The notes: a model not told the origin generated them from the letters alone. Positions 37,535 through 49,324 are shown, counted from the first letter of the stretch. The stretch: 64,000 bases of DNA from Mycolicibacterium thermoresistibile (GCF_900187065.1 NZ_LT906483.1:1612001-1676000); one strand, 5' to 3'. Program-made: numbers and translations.

Positions 37535-37556
37535 CCAACAGCATCGACGCGCGACC
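37493..37556 (+). promoter_or_regulatory. long-range RNA pairing in the ilvB leader
   Basis: GGTCGGCGCGTTGATGC (37493-37509, just after the Val-Val-Ile codons) can pair with GCATCGACGCGCGACC (37541-37556) over 16 bp with one bulge and one G-U. The right side overlaps the first bases of the terminator stem, so the two structures compete at its base. Which is favoured by ribosome stalling needs RNA folding. Confidence 0.5.
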
Positions 37557-37590
37557 CTCGTACAGCAGCCATCGCTGACGGGGGTTTTTT
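37554..37590 (+). terminator. ilvB attenuator terminator
   Basis: ACCCTCGT(A)CAGC / GCTGACGGGGGT, a 12-bp stem with a 1-nt bulge and one G-U pair, a 7-nt loop AGCCATC, then a run of six T (37585-37590). It ends 68 bp before the ilvB start. Confidence 0.8.
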
Positions 37591-37658
37591 CTTGCTCAGG
37601 CGGCCTACGCCGACCGCCGACAACTCAAATTGGTGAAATAGGGACCGAAGAGGACAAC

Positions 37659-39542
37659 GTGAGCGCACCCACCACGCGGACCGCAGAGCGGGCGGCACCC
37701 CACGCCAACGGGGCCGCCGGCACCGCTGCGCCGGAGCCGACCAACCCGCCGGCCAAACCCGCTTCCGCAGGCCAGAAGCGAATCGCCCCGCACCAGCTGA
37801 CCGGTGCGCAGGCGGTGATCCGCGCGCTGGAGGAGCTCGACGTAGACGTCATCTTCGGGATCCCCGGCGGCGCTGTGCTGCCGGTCTACGACCCGCTGTT
37901 CGACTCGAAGAAGCTGCGGCACGTGCTGGTGCGCCATGAGCAGGGCGCCGGGCACGCCGCCAGCGGCTACGCCCACGCCACCGGCCGGGTGGGGGTCTGC
38001 ATGGCCACCTCCGGTCCGGGTGCGACCAACCTGGTCACCCCGCTGGCCGACGCGCACATGGACTCCATCCCGGTCGTCGCCATCACCGGGCAGGTGGGCC
38101 GCGGCCTGATCGGCACCGACGCCTTCCAGGAAGCCGACATCTCCGGCATCACCATGCCGATCACCAAGCACAACTTCCTGGTCCGCGATGGTGACGACAT
38201 CCCGCGCATCCTCGCCGAGGCGTTCCACATCGCCTCGTCCGGGCGCCCCGGTCCGGTGCTCGTCGACATCCCCAAGGACATCCTGCAGGGACAGTGCACG
38301 TTCAGCTGGCCGCCGCGGTTCGAGCTGCCCGGCTACAAGCCGAACACCAAACCGCACAGTCGCCAGATCCGGGAGGCCGCGAAGCTCATCGCCGCGGCCC
38401 GCAAGCCGGTGCTCTACGTCGGCGGCGGCGTGATCCGCGGTGCGGCCGGCGAGGAGCTGCGGGAGCTGGCCGAACTGACCGGCATCCCGGTGGTCACCAC
38501 GCTGATGGCGCGCGGCGCGTTCCCCGACAGCCACCCGCAGAACCTGGGGATGCCCGGCATGCACGGCACCGTCGCCGCCGTCGCGGCGATGCAGAAGAGC
38601 GATCTGCTGATCGCGCTCGGCACCCGCTTCGACGACCGGGTCACCGGTCAGCTGGACAGCTTCGCGCCCGAGGCCAAGGTGATCCACGCCGACATCGACC
38701 CGGCCGAGATCGGCAAGAACCGGCATGCCGACGTCCCGATCGTGGGCGATGTCAAGGCCGTGATCGCCGACCTGCTCGCCGTGTTGCGCCGGGACGGCGT
38801 CGCCGACTCGATCAAGATCGACGGTTGGTGGGAGTACCTGCGCGGGGTTCAGCAGACCTATCCGTTGAGCTACGGCCCGCAGAGCGACGGCAGCCTGAGC
38901 CCGGAGTATGTGATCGAGACGCTCGGCAAGATGGCCGGGCCCGACGCGATCTACGTCGCCGGGGTGGGGCAGCATCAGATGTGGGCGGCGCAGTTCATCT
39001 CCTACGAGAAACCCCAGACCTGGATCAACTCCGGGGGCCTGGGCACCATGGGCTTCGCGGTGCCCGCCGCGATGGGCGCCAAGATGGGCCGCCCGGACGC
39101 CGAGGTGTGGGCCATCGACGGTGACGGCTGCTTCCAGATGACCAATCAGGAGCTGGCCACCTGCGCCGTCGAGGGGGTGCCGATCAAGGTGGCCCTGATC
39201 AACAACGGCAACCTGGGCATGGTGCGCCAGTGGCAGACGCTGTTCTACGAGGAGCGGTACAGCCAGACCGATCTGGCCACCCACACCCAGCGCATCCCCG
39301 ACTTCGTCAAGCTGGCCGAGGCGCTGGGATGCGTGGGCCTGCGCTGCGAGCGGGAAGAGGATGTGGCCGACGTCATCGCCCAGGCGCGGGCCATCAACGA
39401 TCGTCCCGTGGTGATCGACTTCATCGTCGGTGCCGATGCCCAGGTGTGGCCGATGGTCGCCGCCGGCACCAGCAACGACGAGATCATGGCCGCCCGCGAC
39501 ATCCGGCCGTTGTTCGACGAGAGCGACGAGGGTCACGCCTGA
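37659..39542 (+). CDS. ilvB: acetolactate synthase large subunit
   Basis: A 627-residue TPP enzyme. A disordered Ala/Pro-rich N-terminus (1-45) precedes the PYR domain ([30 protein letters not shown] with the catalytic Glu). The central FAD region and the PP domain follow, with the TPP/Mg motif [29 protein letters not shown]. It makes acetolactate or acetohydroxybutyrate, the first common step of Val, Leu and Ile synthesis. GTG start after AAGAGGACAAC. Regulated by the upstream attenuator and by the IlvN subunit. Confidence 0.96.
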   Translation: MSAPTTRTAERAAPHANGAAGTAAPEPTNPPAKPASAGQKRIAPHQLTGAQAVIRALEELDVDVIFGIPGGAVLPVYDPLFDSKKLRHVLVRHEQGAGHAASGYAHATGRVGVCMATSGPGATNLVTPLADAHMDSIPVVAITGQVGRGLIGTDAFQEADISGITMPITKHNFLVRDGDDIPRILAEAFHIASSGRPGPVLVDIPKDILQGQCTFSWPPRFELPGYKPNTKPHSRQIREAAKLIAAARKPVLYVGGGVIRGAAGEELRELAELTGIPVVTTLMARGAFPDSHPQNLGMPGMHGTVAAVAAMQKSDLLIALGTRFDDRVTGQLDSFAPEAKVIHADIDPAEIGKNRHADVPIVGDVKAVIADLLAVLRRDGVADSIKIDGWWEYLRGVQQTYPLSYGPQSDGSLSPEYVIETLGKMAGPDAIYVAGVGQHQMWAAQFISYEKPQTWINSGGLGTMGFAVPAAMGAKMGRPDAEVWAIDGDGCFQMTNQELATCAVEGVPIKVALINNGNLGMVRQWQTLFYEERYSQTDLATHTQRIPDFVKLAEALGCVGLRCEREEDVADVIAQARAINDRPVVIDFIVGADAQVWPMVAAGTSNDEIMAARDIRPLFDESDEGHA

Positions 39543-39605
39543 TGAGCGCTTGCGCGAAGAAGAGACGAAGCCGATGAGCGCTTGCGCGAAGAAGAGAGGA
39601 AACCG

Positions 39606-39609
<4 letters not shown>
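39541..39609 (+). repeat. tandem 32-bp repeat with two coupled 11-codon mini-ORFs between ilvB and ilvN
   Basis: Two near-identical 32-bp units (GATGAGCGCTTGCGCGAAGA...) followed by the first bases of a third at the ilvN start. ATG 39542 encodes [11 protein letters not shown] (stop 39575-39577) and ATG 39574 encodes [11 protein letters not shown] (stop 39607-39609). The chain is stop/start coupled: ilvB TGA overlaps the first ATG, its TGA overlaps the second ATG, and that TGA overlaps the ilvN ATG. The layout resembles mycobacterial interspersed repetitive units. Confidence 0.75.
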
Positions 39610-41184
<1,575 letters not shown>

Positions 41185-41190
41185 TTTTCT

Positions 41191-41243
41191 GCGATTTCGG
41201 CGTGCTTGCGGTCGCTCAGCGACCGCAAGCACGCCGAAATCGC
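41191..41243 (+). terminator. terminator of ilvBNC, 26-bp perfect palindrome
   Basis: GCGATTTCGGCGTGCTTGCG... on the left and its exact complement on the right: 26 bp per arm with one central base, then TTTT. It lies between convergent ilvC and the FAD oxidoreductase gene, whose stop is only 4 bp further on. Confidence 0.88.
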
Positions 41244-41246
41244 TTT

Positions 41247-42677
41247 TCAGGGGGCCAGCGACGGCATGTCGCGGACACCGAACTCCCGCCGCAGCACGGT
41301 GCGCGCGGCGTAATACCCGGCCAGCCCGTGCACGCCGGGGCCGGGCGGGGTGGCCGACGAACACTGGTAGGCCCGCGGTATCGGCGTGGACCACGGATTC
41401 AGCCGCGGTGTAGGCCCGGCCAGCGCACGCCAGGTGTCGTTCCCGCCCACCGCGATGTCCCCACCGACGTAGTTCGCGTTGTCATCGGCCAACCGGGCGG
41501 CGGGCACACAGCGCGCCGCCACCACGATGTCGCGGAAACCCGGCGCGAACCGTTCGAAGATCTTGATCACCGACTCGGTCTGGTCGACCGGTGAGTGGGC
41601 CGGGACGTGCACGTAGCTCCACAGCGGCCGCCGGCCCTGACCGTCGACCCGGCCGGGGTCGACCAGATGCGGCAGCGAGGCCAGTGTCATCGGCCACTCG
41701 GCGTGCCGGTCGGCGAAGATCTCCCGTTCGGCGTGCGCCATCTGCTCCCGGCTGCCGCCAAGGTGCAGCGTCGGGGCGTTCGCCAACCGCGGGTCCTGCC
41801 ACGGAATCTCGTCGGACAGCACGAAGTCGACCTTGGCGACGCCCGGCCCGAACCGGTAGCGGCGCAGCGCACGGGCATACCGTGCGGGCAGCGCGTCGCC
41901 GTAGATGTCCAGCAGTGCGGTGGGTGCGGTGTCGTAGATCACCACACCCTCCGGCGGCCGGGTGACGGGTTCACCGACCCGCAGTTCACCGCCGTGTGCG
42001 GTCAGATCCGCGATCAGGGCATCGGTGATGCGCTGGCTGCCACCGATCGGGATCGGCCAGCCCACCGTGTGCGCCAACGTCGCCAACAGCAATCCGGCTC
42101 CGGCCGAGATCAACGACGGCATCCGCGAAATCGCGTGTCCGGCAACGCCGCTGAACAACGCCCGGGCGTCGGATCCGGACAGGCTGCCCCAGGCGGCCGA
42201 ACCCTGCGCCAGCATCCGCATGCCCAGCTGCAGGGCGGCGATCGGATCGGACGGAATCGAGCGTTTGTCGCCCATCACCAGATCGAGCACACCGTCGTCG
42301 CGGGCGGTCAGCGGTCCGAACAACCGCCGCCACGAGTGGCCGTTGACCAATTCCGCGCAGGTGCGGTCCAGGTCGCGGTAGGCCACCGCGGCCGGCCGGT
42401 CCAGCAGCGGATTGGCATAGGAGATCGCCGGCACCTGCAACCGCACCCCGCGCGCGGGCAGATCGAACTCGGCCATGAACGGCGACGCCAGCGCCATCGG
42501 GTGCACCGCCGAACACACGTCGTGGACGATGCCCTCGAACTCCGGATCGGCGGTGGTGCGCGCACCGCCGCCCGCGGTCGGCTGCGCCTCCAGGACCTGC
42601 ACGGACAGTCCGGCGCGGGCGCAGGTCACCGCCGCGGCCAAGCCGTTCGGTCCACTTCCGACGACGGTGACGTCCAT
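41247..42677 (-). CDS. FAD-dependent oxidoreductase, phytoene-dehydrogenase-like (Rv2997-like)
   Basis: A 476-residue flavoprotein. VTVVGSGPNGLAAAVTCARAGLSVQVLEAQ (3-32) is the FAD-binding Rossmann motif and GGGARTT follows as the second dinucleotide contact. The C-terminal FAD motif region reads GVHGLAGYYAARTVLRRE. It belongs to the CrtI/amine-oxidase-like group, but no carotenoid genes are nearby, so the substrate is unknown. Its ATG lies 30 bp from the serA start in the opposite direction. Confidence 0.85.
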   Translation of the reverse strand: MDVTVVGSGPNGLAAAVTCARAGLSVQVLEAQPTAGGGARTTADPEFEGIVHDVCSAVHPMALASPFMAEFDLPARGVRLQVPAISYANPLLDRPAAVAYRDLDRTCAELVNGHSWRRLFGPLTARDDGVLDLVMGDKRSIPSDPIAALQLGMRMLAQGSAAWGSLSGSDARALFSGVAGHAISRMPSLISAGAGLLLATLAHTVGWPIPIGGSQRITDALIADLTAHGGELRVGEPVTRPPEGVVIYDTAPTALLDIYGDALPARYARALRRYRFGPGVAKVDFVLSDEIPWQDPRLANAPTLHLGGSREQMAHAEREIFADRHAEWPMTLASLPHLVDPGRVDGQGRRPLWSYVHVPAHSPVDQTESVIKIFERFAPGFRDIVVAARCVPAARLADDNANYVGGDIAVGGNDTWRALAGPTPRLNPWSTPIPRAYQCSSATPPGPGVHGLAGYYAARTVLRREFGVRDMPSLAP

Positions 42678-42695
42678 CTGACAATTAGAGCGCAT

Positions 42696-42701
42696 TACCC
42701 T
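42696..42701 (+). promoter_or_regulatory. -10 box of the leaderless serA promoter
   Basis: TACCCT, 6 nt before the GTG at 42708. Confidence 0.5.
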
Positions 42702-42707
42702 GGTCGG

Positions 42708-44294
42708 GTGAGTCTTCCCGTTGTACTGATTGCCGACAAGCTCGCCGAGTCGACCGTCGCGGCCCTGGGCGACCAGGTGGAGGTCCGCTGGGTTGACGGT
42801 CCGGACCGGGAGAAACTGCTGGCCGCGGTGGCGGATGCCGATGCACTGCTGGTGCGTTCGGCCACCACTGTCGACGCCGAGGTGCTGGCCGCGGCGCCGA
42901 AACTGAAGATCGTGGCCCGCGCCGGTGTCGGGCTGGACAACGTCGACGTGGAGGCGGCCACCGCCCGCGGTGTGCTCGTCGTCAACGCGCCGACGTCGAA
43001 CATCCACAGCGCCGCCGAGCACGCGATCGCGCTGCTGCTGGCCGCCGCGCGGCAGATCCCGGCCGCCGACGCGACGTTGCGGCAGCGCACCTGGAAGCGG
43101 TCCGAGTTCTCCGGGGTGGAGATCTACGACAAGACCGTCGGCGTGGTCGGCCTGGGCCGCATCGGGCAGCTGGTGGCGCAACGCCTGGCCGCGTTCGGCA
43201 CCCACCTCATCGCCTACGACCCCTATGTGTCGCCGGCCCGCGCCGCGCAGCTCGGAATCGAACTGGTCGACCTCGACGAGCTGCTCGGCCGCGCCGACAT
43301 CATCTCGGTGCACCTGCCGAAGACCCCGGAGACCGCCGGCCTGATCGGCGCGGACGCGCTGGCGAAGGTCAAACCGGGGGTGATCATCGTCAACGCCGCC
43401 CGCGGCGGCCTGATCGACGAACAGGCGCTGGCCGACGCCATCATCAGTGGACGGGTGCGGGCCGCGGGGATCGACGTCTTCGCGAAGGAACCCTGCACCG
43501 ACAGCCCGCTGTTCGACCTGCCGCAGGTGGTGGTCACACCGCACCTGGGTGCGTCCACGGTGGAGGCGCAGGACCGGGCCGGCACCGACGTCGCCGCCAG
43601 CGTGAAACTGGCGCTGGCCGGCGAGTTCGTGCCCGACGCGGTCAACGTCGGTGCGGGCGAGGTCAGCGAAGAGGTGGCCCCCTGGGTGGATCTGGCCCGC
43701 AAGCTCGGCCTGCTGGTCGGGACGCTGTCGGGCGAGCCGACGGCGACCCTGCAGGTCCGGGTCGCCGGCGAGCTCGCCTCCGAGGATGTTGAGGTGCTTC
43801 GGCTTTCGGCGCTGCGCGGCTTGTTCTCGACGCTCACCGATCAGCAGGTGACGTATGTCAACGCGCCCACACTGGCGGCCGAGCGCGGGATGCAGGCCGA
43901 ACTGGAGAAGGTGTCGGAGAGCCCGAACTACCGCAGCGTCGTCGACGTGCGCGCGGTCAGCACCGACGGCACCGTCACCAATGTGGCCGGCACGCTGTCG
44001 GGTCCGCAACAGGTGGAGAAGATCGTCCAGATCAACGGGCGCAACTTCGATCTGCGCGCCGAGGGTGTGAACCTTGTCATGCACTACGTCGACCGGCCCG
44101 GCGCACTCGGCAAGATCGGCACCCTGCTGGGCGCCGCGGATGTCAACATCCTGGCGGCCCAGCTCAGTCAGGACATCAGCGGTGACGGCGCCACCCTGAT
44201 GTTGCGGGTGAATCGGGATGTGCCCGCCGACGTGCGGGATGCCATCGGCGCCGCGGTCGGCGCCTCGACCCTGGAAGTGGTTGATCTGTCGTGA
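42708..44294 (+). CDS. serA: D-3-phosphoglycerate dehydrogenase
   Basis: A 528-residue enzyme, the same length as M. tuberculosis SerA1. [21 protein letters not shown] is the NAD-binding site; [13 protein letters not shown] and [15 protein letters not shown] hold the catalytic Arg/Glu/His region. An intervening (allosteric) domain and a C-terminal ACT domain ([35 protein letters not shown]) follow, as in the type I serine-inhibited form. It starts serine synthesis. Start at GTG 42708 is supported by the -10 box. Followed directly by leuB. Confidence 0.96.
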   Translation: MSLPVVLIADKLAESTVAALGDQVEVRWVDGPDREKLLAAVADADALLVRSATTVDAEVLAAAPKLKIVARAGVGLDNVDVEAATARGVLVVNAPTSNIHSAAEHAIALLLAAARQIPAADATLRQRTWKRSEFSGVEIYDKTVGVVGLGRIGQLVAQRLAAFGTHLIAYDPYVSPARAAQLGIELVDLDELLGRADIISVHLPKTPETAGLIGADALAKVKPGVIIVNAARGGLIDEQALADAIISGRVRAAGIDVFAKEPCTDSPLFDLPQVVVTPHLGASTVEAQDRAGTDVAASVKLALAGEFVPDAVNVGAGEVSEEVAPWVDLARKLGLLVGTLSGEPTATLQVRVAGELASEDVEVLRLSALRGLFSTLTDQQVTYVNAPTLAAERGMQAELEKVSESPNYRSVVDVRAVSTDGTVTNVAGTLSGPQQVEKIVQINGRNFDLRAEGVNLVMHYVDRPGALGKIGTLLGAADVNILAAQLSQDISGDGATLMLRVNRDVPADVRDAIGAAVGASTLEVVDLS

Positions 44295-44296
44295 CG

Positions 44297-45307
44297 ATGA
44301 AACTGGCGATCATTCCCGGTGACGGAATCGGTCCGGAGGTCATCGGTGAGGCCGTCAAGGTGCTCGACGCGGTGCTGCCCGACGTCGACAAGACCCATTT
44401 CGACCTCGGTGCGCGGCGGTTCCACGCCACCGGGGAGGTGCTGCCCGACTCGGTGATCGACGAACTGCGGGCGCATGACGCGATCCTGCTGGGCGCCATC
44501 GGCGATCCGTCGGTCCCGAGCGGGGTGCTGGAACGCGGTCTGCTGCTGCGGATCCGGTTCGAGCTGGACCACCACATCAACCTGCGTCCGGCCCGGTTGT
44601 ACGAGGGTGTGTCGAGCCCGCTCGCCGGGAACCCCGACATCGATTTCGTGGTGGTGCGGGAGGGCACCGAGGGCCCCTACACCGGTACCGGCGGCGCGAT
44701 CCGGGTCGGCACGCCGAACGAGGTGGCGACGGAGGTCAGCCTCAACACCGCCTTCGGGGTGCGGCGGGTGGTGGAGAACGCCTTCCAGCGGGCCGCCCAG
44801 CGGCGTAAGCATCTGACGTTGGTGCACAAGACTAATGTGCTGACCTACGCCGGGGCGCTGTGGTCGCGGACCGTCCAGGAGGTGGGCGAACAGTATCCCG
44901 ACGTCGAGGTCGCCTATCAGCACGTCGACGCCGCCACCATCCACCTGGTCACCGATCCGGGCCGGTTCGATGTGATCGTCACCGACAACCTGTTCGGCGA
45001 CATCGTCACCGATCTGGCCGCCGCGGTCTGCGGTGGCATCGGGCTGGCCGCCAGCGGCAACATCGACGCCACCGGCACCAATCCGTCGATGTTCGAACCG
45101 GTGCACGGTTCGGCCCCCGACATCGCCGGCACCGGCGCCGCCGACCCGACCGCCGCGATCATGTCGGTGGCGTTGTTGCTGGCTCATGTCGGTGAGTCAG
45201 ACGCCGCGGCGCGGGTGGACCGGGCGGTGGCCGAGCACCTCGCCACCCGCGGTGACGCCAGGATGTCCACCACCGAGATCGGCGATCGGATCGCGGCGAA
45301 GCTGTGA
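44297..45307 (+). CDS. leuB: 3-isopropylmalate dehydrogenase
   Basis: A 336-residue isocitrate/isopropylmalate dehydrogenase. [14 protein letters not shown] opens it; [16 protein letters not shown] holds substrate-binding arginines, and [38 protein letters not shown] carries the metal-binding aspartates. It oxidises isopropylmalate in leucine synthesis, after LeuC/LeuD. ATG 44297 gives the exact M. tuberculosis length. GTG 44291, two codons upstream and overlapping the serA stop as GTGA, is a possible start. Confidence 0.95.
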   Translation: MKLAIIPGDGIGPEVIGEAVKVLDAVLPDVDKTHFDLGARRFHATGEVLPDSVIDELRAHDAILLGAIGDPSVPSGVLERGLLLRIRFELDHHINLRPARLYEGVSSPLAGNPDIDFVVVREGTEGPYTGTGGAIRVGTPNEVATEVSLNTAFGVRRVVENAFQRAAQRRKHLTLVHKTNVLTYAGALWSRTVQEVGEQYPDVEVAYQHVDAATIHLVTDPGRFDVIVTDNLFGDIVTDLAAAVCGGIGLAASGNIDATGTNPSMFEPVHGSAPDIAGTGAADPTAAIMSVALLLAHVGESDAAARVDRAVAEHLATRGDARMSTTEIGDRIAAKL

Positions 45308-45350
45308 GCCGTCGGCCGTCGTCAGCCGTCGTCGGCCGACGTCATAGCCG

Positions 45351-46577
45351 TCAGCGCACCCGCCGTGGCGACTCGGGGCTGGACGGCCGGATCTGCGGGG
45401 TCGCGGGGTCGGCCGGCACCAGCGGGACGGCGGCCAGCGGCAGCACCGCGCACAACGCGAACGCCACCGGGTAACCGGCGACTCCGATCAGCCCGCCGAA
45501 CAGCGGCGGGGTGATCGCCGTGGTCAGCAACTGGCTGGTGTTCTGGGTGCCCAGCGCCCGGCCCGTCCAATAGGGTCCGGCGATCTCGGCGATCGCGGTG
45601 AACGCCAGGCTGTTGTCGGAGACGGTGACCACCGCGGCGATGACCATGAACGCGACGCTCACCGGCGAGTCGAGCGCATCGGTCAGGGCCAGCAGCGCCA
45701 TGGCCGCGGCCGCGGCGAGCGCGATCGTGCGGATCGGCCGCAACCGCGAGCCGACCAGATCCGACCAGCGGCCGGCCGCGACGCGCCCACCGGCGCCGAG
45801 CACCTGGGCGATCATCACCATCGTGCCCGCCGACCCCGCCGACCAACTCCGTTCGGTCATCAGCCAGACCAGGGTGAAGGTCCAGATCACCCCCTGCGGC
45901 ACCACCAGCAGCACCGACACCGCGTGAATCCGCCACAGCAGCCCGGAACCGCGGTACGGGTTCTGCGGGTGCCGGCCGTCGGCGCTGGCGCGCGGCGGGC
46001 GCGGCGGATCGAGCACGCCGATCAGACAGATCACCGCCGCCACCGCGCACACCGCCGCCGGGAACAGCAGCGCCGCAGAGATTCCGTGGCTCTGCGCCAG
46101 CCGCGGGATCACCAGTGCGCCCAGCGCGACCCCGAGCGGCTGGGCGGTCTGGCGGATGCCCATCACCAGCCCGCGCTGGTGCGGCGGGAACCAGCCCACC
46201 ACCACCCGCGCGCTGGCGGTGTTGCTGCTGGCCGCGGCCATCCCGCCGAGCAGCAGAAACACCCCGACGAGCAGCAGCGAGTCCACGGCGGCGGCGGCGA
46301 ACGCCGAGGCCGCCGTCAGCGCCGACCCGACGGTGAGCACGATCCGCTCGCCGATCCGGTCGACCAGATAACCCCAGGCGATCAGGGTGGCGACCATGCC
46401 GAAACTGGGCAGTGCGGACAGCAGGCCGGCCTGGGCCAGGCTCAGTCCGTGCTCCCGGTGCAGGGTGGGGATCACGAACGCCACCCCGTTGATGAACACG
46501 ACCGAGAACAGCGTGGCGGCCAGCGCGATCACGAGCATCGACCAGCGCCGCGCGGGGCTGATCGACGAAACCGGCAT
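45351..46577 (-). CDS. MFS transporter (Rv2994-like)
   Basis: A 408-residue permease with about twelve membrane helices. The loop 2-3 motif A reads GYLVDRIGERIVL, and GRWSDLVGSRLRPI is its counterpart in the second half. VVGWFPPHQRGLVMGIRQTAQPLG in the middle of the first half is a typical MFS motif. It resembles the nitrate/nitrite or oxalate-formate type rather than a drug exporter, but the substrate cannot be assigned. Convergent with leuB and divergent from the FAH gene. Confidence 0.85.
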   Translation of the reverse strand: MPVSSISPARRWSMLVIALAATLFSVVFINGVAFVIPTLHREHGLSLAQAGLLSALPSFGMVATLIAWGYLVDRIGERIVLTVGSALTAASAFAAAAVDSLLLVGVFLLLGGMAAASSNTASARVVVGWFPPHQRGLVMGIRQTAQPLGVALGALVIPRLAQSHGISAALLFPAAVCAVAAVICLIGVLDPPRPPRASADGRHPQNPYRGSGLLWRIHAVSVLLVVPQGVIWTFTLVWLMTERSWSAGSAGTMVMIAQVLGAGGRVAAGRWSDLVGSRLRPIRTIALAAAAAMALLALTDALDSPVSVAFMVIAAVVTVSDNSLAFTAIAEIAGPYWTGRALGTQNTSQLLTTAITPPLFGGLIGVAGYPVAFALCAVLPLAAVPLVPADPATPQIRPSSPESPRRVR

Positions 46578-46689
46578 GGGTGGATCGTGTCACACGGTTC
46601 CCATCATCCTGAACTGTGATCTTGCTATCTGAGATCGGCACGGGTCGCGGCGCGGGACCCGGTCGGGGCGGCCGTCATCCCCGGGCCTT

Positions 46690-46695
46690 TAGGCT
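46690..46695 (+). promoter_or_regulatory. -10 box of the leaderless promoter for the FAH/gltX operon
   Basis: TAGGCT, 6 nt before the ATG at 46702. Confidence 0.5.
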
Positions 46696-46701
46696 GTATC
46701 A

Positions 46702-47487
46702 ATGCGCCTCGGACGAATCGCCAGCCCAGACGGTGTCGCCTTCGTCAGCATCGAGGGCCCGCCCGACGAACCCACCGCGGTGGCCCGGGAGATCGCCGAA
46801 CACCCGTTCGGCACCCCGGAGTTCACCGGCCGGCAGTGGTCGTTGGCCGATGTGCGGCTGTTGGCCCCGATCCTGGCCAGCAAGGTGGTCTGCATGGGCA
46901 AGAACTACGCCGCCCACGTCGACGAGATGGGCGGGGAGACCGTTCCGCATCCGGTGATCTTCATCAAACCCAACACGTCGATCATCGGCCCGAATGTGCC
47001 CATCCAGTTGCCGGTCGACGCCGATCCGGTGCATCACGAAGGGGAGTTGGCGGTGGTGATCGGCCGCCCCTGCAAGGATGTCCCGGCCGCGCGCGCCGCC
47101 GATGTCATCCTCGGCTACACCGTCGCCAATGACGTCACGGCGCGGAATCAACAGCGCGCCGACGGCCAGTGGACCCGCGCCAAGGGCCACGACACGTTCT
47201 GTCCGGTCGGCCCGTGGATCGTCACCGACGTCGACCCGACCGATCTGGAACTGCGCACCGAGGTCAACGGCGAGGTGCGCCAACGCAGTCGGACGTCGCT
47301 GATGATTCACGACATCGGCGCCATCATCGAATGGGTGTCGCGGGTGATGACCCTGCTGCCCGGCGATCTGATCCTGACCGGAACGCCGGAGGGCGTCGGA
47401 CCGATCGAACACGGTGACACCGTCGCCGTTACCATCGAGAACATCGGCACTTTGACCAATCCTGTTGTGCGCAAAGGAAAGAAATGA
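46702..47487 (+). CDS. fumarylacetoacetate hydrolase family protein (Rv2993c-like)
   Basis: A 261-residue FAH-fold protein. [17 protein letters not shown] and [15 protein letters not shown] open the catalytic domain. [12 protein letters not shown] and [13 protein letters not shown] supply metal ligands (Glu, Asp), and [14 protein letters not shown] and [19 protein letters not shown] close the active site. Members act on 2-oxo acids (acylpyruvate hydrolase, oxaloacetate decarboxylase, HHDD isomerase); which one is not decidable. It overlaps gltX by 4 bp. Confidence 0.88.
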   Translation: MRLGRIASPDGVAFVSIEGPPDEPTAVAREIAEHPFGTPEFTGRQWSLADVRLLAPILASKVVCMGKNYAAHVDEMGGETVPHPVIFIKPNTSIIGPNVPIQLPVDADPVHHEGELAVVIGRPCKDVPAARAADVILGYTVANDVTARNQQRADGQWTRAKGHDTFCPVGPWIVTDVDPTDLELRTEVNGEVRQRSRTSLMIHDIGAIIEWVSRVMTLLPGDLILTGTPEGVGPIEHGDTVAVTIENIGTLTNPVVRKGKK

Positions 47488-48983
47488 CAGAACCGACTGA
47501 TGGCAGCACCAAGGTACGGGTTCGGTTCTGCCCCTCGCCGACCGGCACCCCGCACGTCGGCCTGATCCGCACCGCCCTGTTCAACTGGGCCTACGCCCGA
47601 CACACCGGCGGTACGTTCGTCTTCCGCATCGAGGACACCGACTCGGCCCGCGACAGCGAGGAGAGCTATCTGGCGTTGCTCGACGCGTTGCGCTGGCTGG
47701 GGCTGGACTGGGACGAAGGGCCGGAGGTGGGCGGCCCGTACGGGCCGTACCGGCAGTCGGAGCGGCTGCACATCTACCGTGACGTGATCGAGCGGCTGCT
47801 GGAATCCGGTGCCGCCTACGAGTCGTTCTCCACGCCCGAGGAGGTCGAGGCGCGGCACCGCGCGGCCGGCCGCAACCCGAAACTGGGCTACGACAATTTC
47901 GACCGCGACCTGACCGAGGAGCAGCGCCGCGCCTACCGTGCCGAGGGCCGGCGCCCGGTCATCCGGTTGAAGATGCCCGACCGCGACATCGGCTGGCGCG
48001 ACCTGGTTCGTGGCGAAACCACCTTCCCCGCCGGCACCCTGGCCGATTTCGCACTGACCCGAAGCAACGGTGAACCGTTGTACACCTTGGTCAACCCGGT
48101 CGACGACGCGTTGATGAAGATCACCCACGTGCTGCGCGGGGAGGACCTGTTGCCGTCCACGCCACGCCAGATCGCGCTGTACGAGGCGCTGATGGCGATC
48201 GGGGTGGCCGACACGGTGCCCGAGTTCGGGCACCTGCCCAGTGTGCTGGGCGAGGGCAACAAGAAGCTGTCCAAACGCGATCCGCAGTCGAACCTGTTCG
48301 CCCACCGCGAACGGGGGTTCATCCCGGAGGGGCTGCTGAACTATCTGGCCCTGCTGGGCTGGGGACTGGCCGACGACCGCGACGTGTTCACCCTCGACGA
48401 GATGGTCGCCGCGTTCGATGTGACCGACGTCAACTCCAATCCGGCCCGCTTCGACCAGAAGAAGGCCGAGGCGCTCAACGCCGAGCACATCCGCATGCTC
48501 GACGAGGCGGATTTCGCCGAACGGCTCAAGGCCTACTTCGCTGCCCACGGCCACGACACCGGCCTCGACGATGAGCAGTTCGCGATGGCGGCGCGCCTGG
48601 CGCAGACGCGCATCGTGGTGCTCGCCGACGCCTGGGATCTGCTGAAGTTCCTCGACGACGACTCGTTCGAACTCGACGAGAAGGCCGCCCGCAAGGAACT
48701 GAAGGCCGAGGCGGTGGCGGTGCTCGACGCGGCGCTCACCGCGCTGGAGGCGCTCGACGAGTGGCGAACCGAGACCATCGAAATAGCTCTGAAGGCGGCG
48801 TTGTTGGAGGGGTTGGGACTCAAGCCGCGGAAGGCGTTCGGCCCGGTGCGGGTGGCCGCCACCGGGGCGACCGTCAGCCCGCCGCTGTTCGAGTCGCTGG
48901 AGCTGCTCGGCCGGGAGCGCACGCTGCAGCGGCTGCGGGCCGGGCGGGACCACGCCGCGGCCGCTGAGTCGACGGGTGGATGA
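47484..48983 (+). CDS. gltX: glutamyl-tRNA synthetase (non-discriminating type expected)
   Basis: A 499-residue class I synthetase. [19 protein letters not shown] contains the HIGH motif as HVGL, and KKLSKRD is the KMSKS motif. The C-terminal anticodon-binding domain is helical. With gatCAB in this window and no glnS seen here, it is expected to charge both tRNA-Glu and tRNA-Gln with Glu. Both tRNA genes follow directly. Its ATG overlaps the FAH stop. Confidence 0.96.
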   Translation: MTEPTDGSTKVRVRFCPSPTGTPHVGLIRTALFNWAYARHTGGTFVFRIEDTDSARDSEESYLALLDALRWLGLDWDEGPEVGGPYGPYRQSERLHIYRDVIERLLESGAAYESFSTPEEVEARHRAAGRNPKLGYDNFDRDLTEEQRRAYRAEGRRPVIRLKMPDRDIGWRDLVRGETTFPAGTLADFALTRSNGEPLYTLVNPVDDALMKITHVLRGEDLLPSTPRQIALYEALMAIGVADTVPEFGHLPSVLGEGNKKLSKRDPQSNLFAHRERGFIPEGLLNYLALLGWGLADDRDVFTLDEMVAAFDVTDVNSNPARFDQKKAEALNAEHIRMLDEADFAERLKAYFAAHGHDTGLDDEQFAMAARLAQTRIVVLADAWDLLKFLDDDSFELDEKAARKELKAEAVAVLDAALTALEALDEWRTETIEIALKAALLEGLGLKPRKAFGPVRVAATGATVSPPLFESLELLGRERTLQRLRAGRDHAAAAESTGG

Positions 48984-49000
48984 CCGATGAGCGGTGGTGC

Positions 49001-49031
49001 TTGAAAGTCACCGCCGAACATTTGGTAATCT
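49001..49031 (+). promoter_or_regulatory. promoter for the tRNA-Gln transcript
   Basis: TTGAAA (49001-49006) and TAATCT (49026-49031), 19-bp spacer. The start point would be near 49038, at the foot of the first leader hairpin. Confidence 0.5.
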
Positions 49032-49037
49032 GCTCAT

Positions 49038-49111
49038 CGACTCCTCGAGAGCACCGCGGCAACGCGGCGAAGGAGTCGCAAAAGCAGCCCTGACCTGCGG
49101 TTAAGGGCTGC
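49038..49111 (+). ncRNA. structured 5' leader of tRNA-Gln
   Basis: Two consecutive hairpins. CGACTCCT (49038-49045) / AGGAGTCG (49071-49078) encloses CCGCG-GCAA-CGCGG; then GCAGCCCT (49084-49091) / AGGGCTGC (49104-49111). The second ends 3 nt before the tRNA. It may be a processing leader or a regulatory element; it does not look like a T-box. Confidence 0.5.
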
Positions 49112-49114
49112 AAG

Positions 49115-49186
49115 TGGGGTATGGTGTAATTGGCAACACAGCTGATTCTGGTTCAGCCGTTCTAGGTTCGAGTCCTGGTACCCCAG
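49115..49186 (+). tRNA. tRNA-Gln (anticodon CTG)
   Basis: Acceptor TGGGGTA (49115-49121) pairs with TACCCCA (49179-49185); discriminator G49186, then encoded CCA (49187-49189). The anticodon stem GCTGA/TCAGC holds loop TTCTGGT with anticodon CTG (49148-49150). T-arm GGTTCGAGTCC is present. Confidence 0.95.
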
Positions 49187-49251
49187 CCAGTCGGCATGAC
49201 CGGGCGGATTGGGATAACCCGACCGCATGGGCTATGCTGACGATCCGGTAA

Positions 49252-49324
49252 GGCCCCGTCGTCTAGCGGCCTAGGACGCCGCCCTCTCACGGCGGTAGCG
49301 TGGGTTCGAATCCCATCGGGGCTA
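49252..49324 (+). tRNA. tRNA-Glu (anticodon CTC)
   Basis: Acceptor GGCCCCG (49252-49258) pairs with CGGGGCT (49317-49323, first pair G-U); discriminator A49324, then encoded CCA. The anticodon stem CCGCC/GGCGG holds loop CTCTCAC with anticodon CTC. T-arm GGGTTCGAATCCC is standard. Confidence 0.95.

Noticed and set aside
41247..44084. Reading the FAD oxidoreductase as a 945-residue protein extending across serA
   Set aside because: The extra N-terminal part is antisense to serA; the Rossmann motif starts at the ATG at 42677.
49038..49111. T-box riboswitch in front of tRNA-Gln
   Set aside because: No T-box antiterminator sequence or specifier loop is seen, and the downstream product is itself a tRNA.
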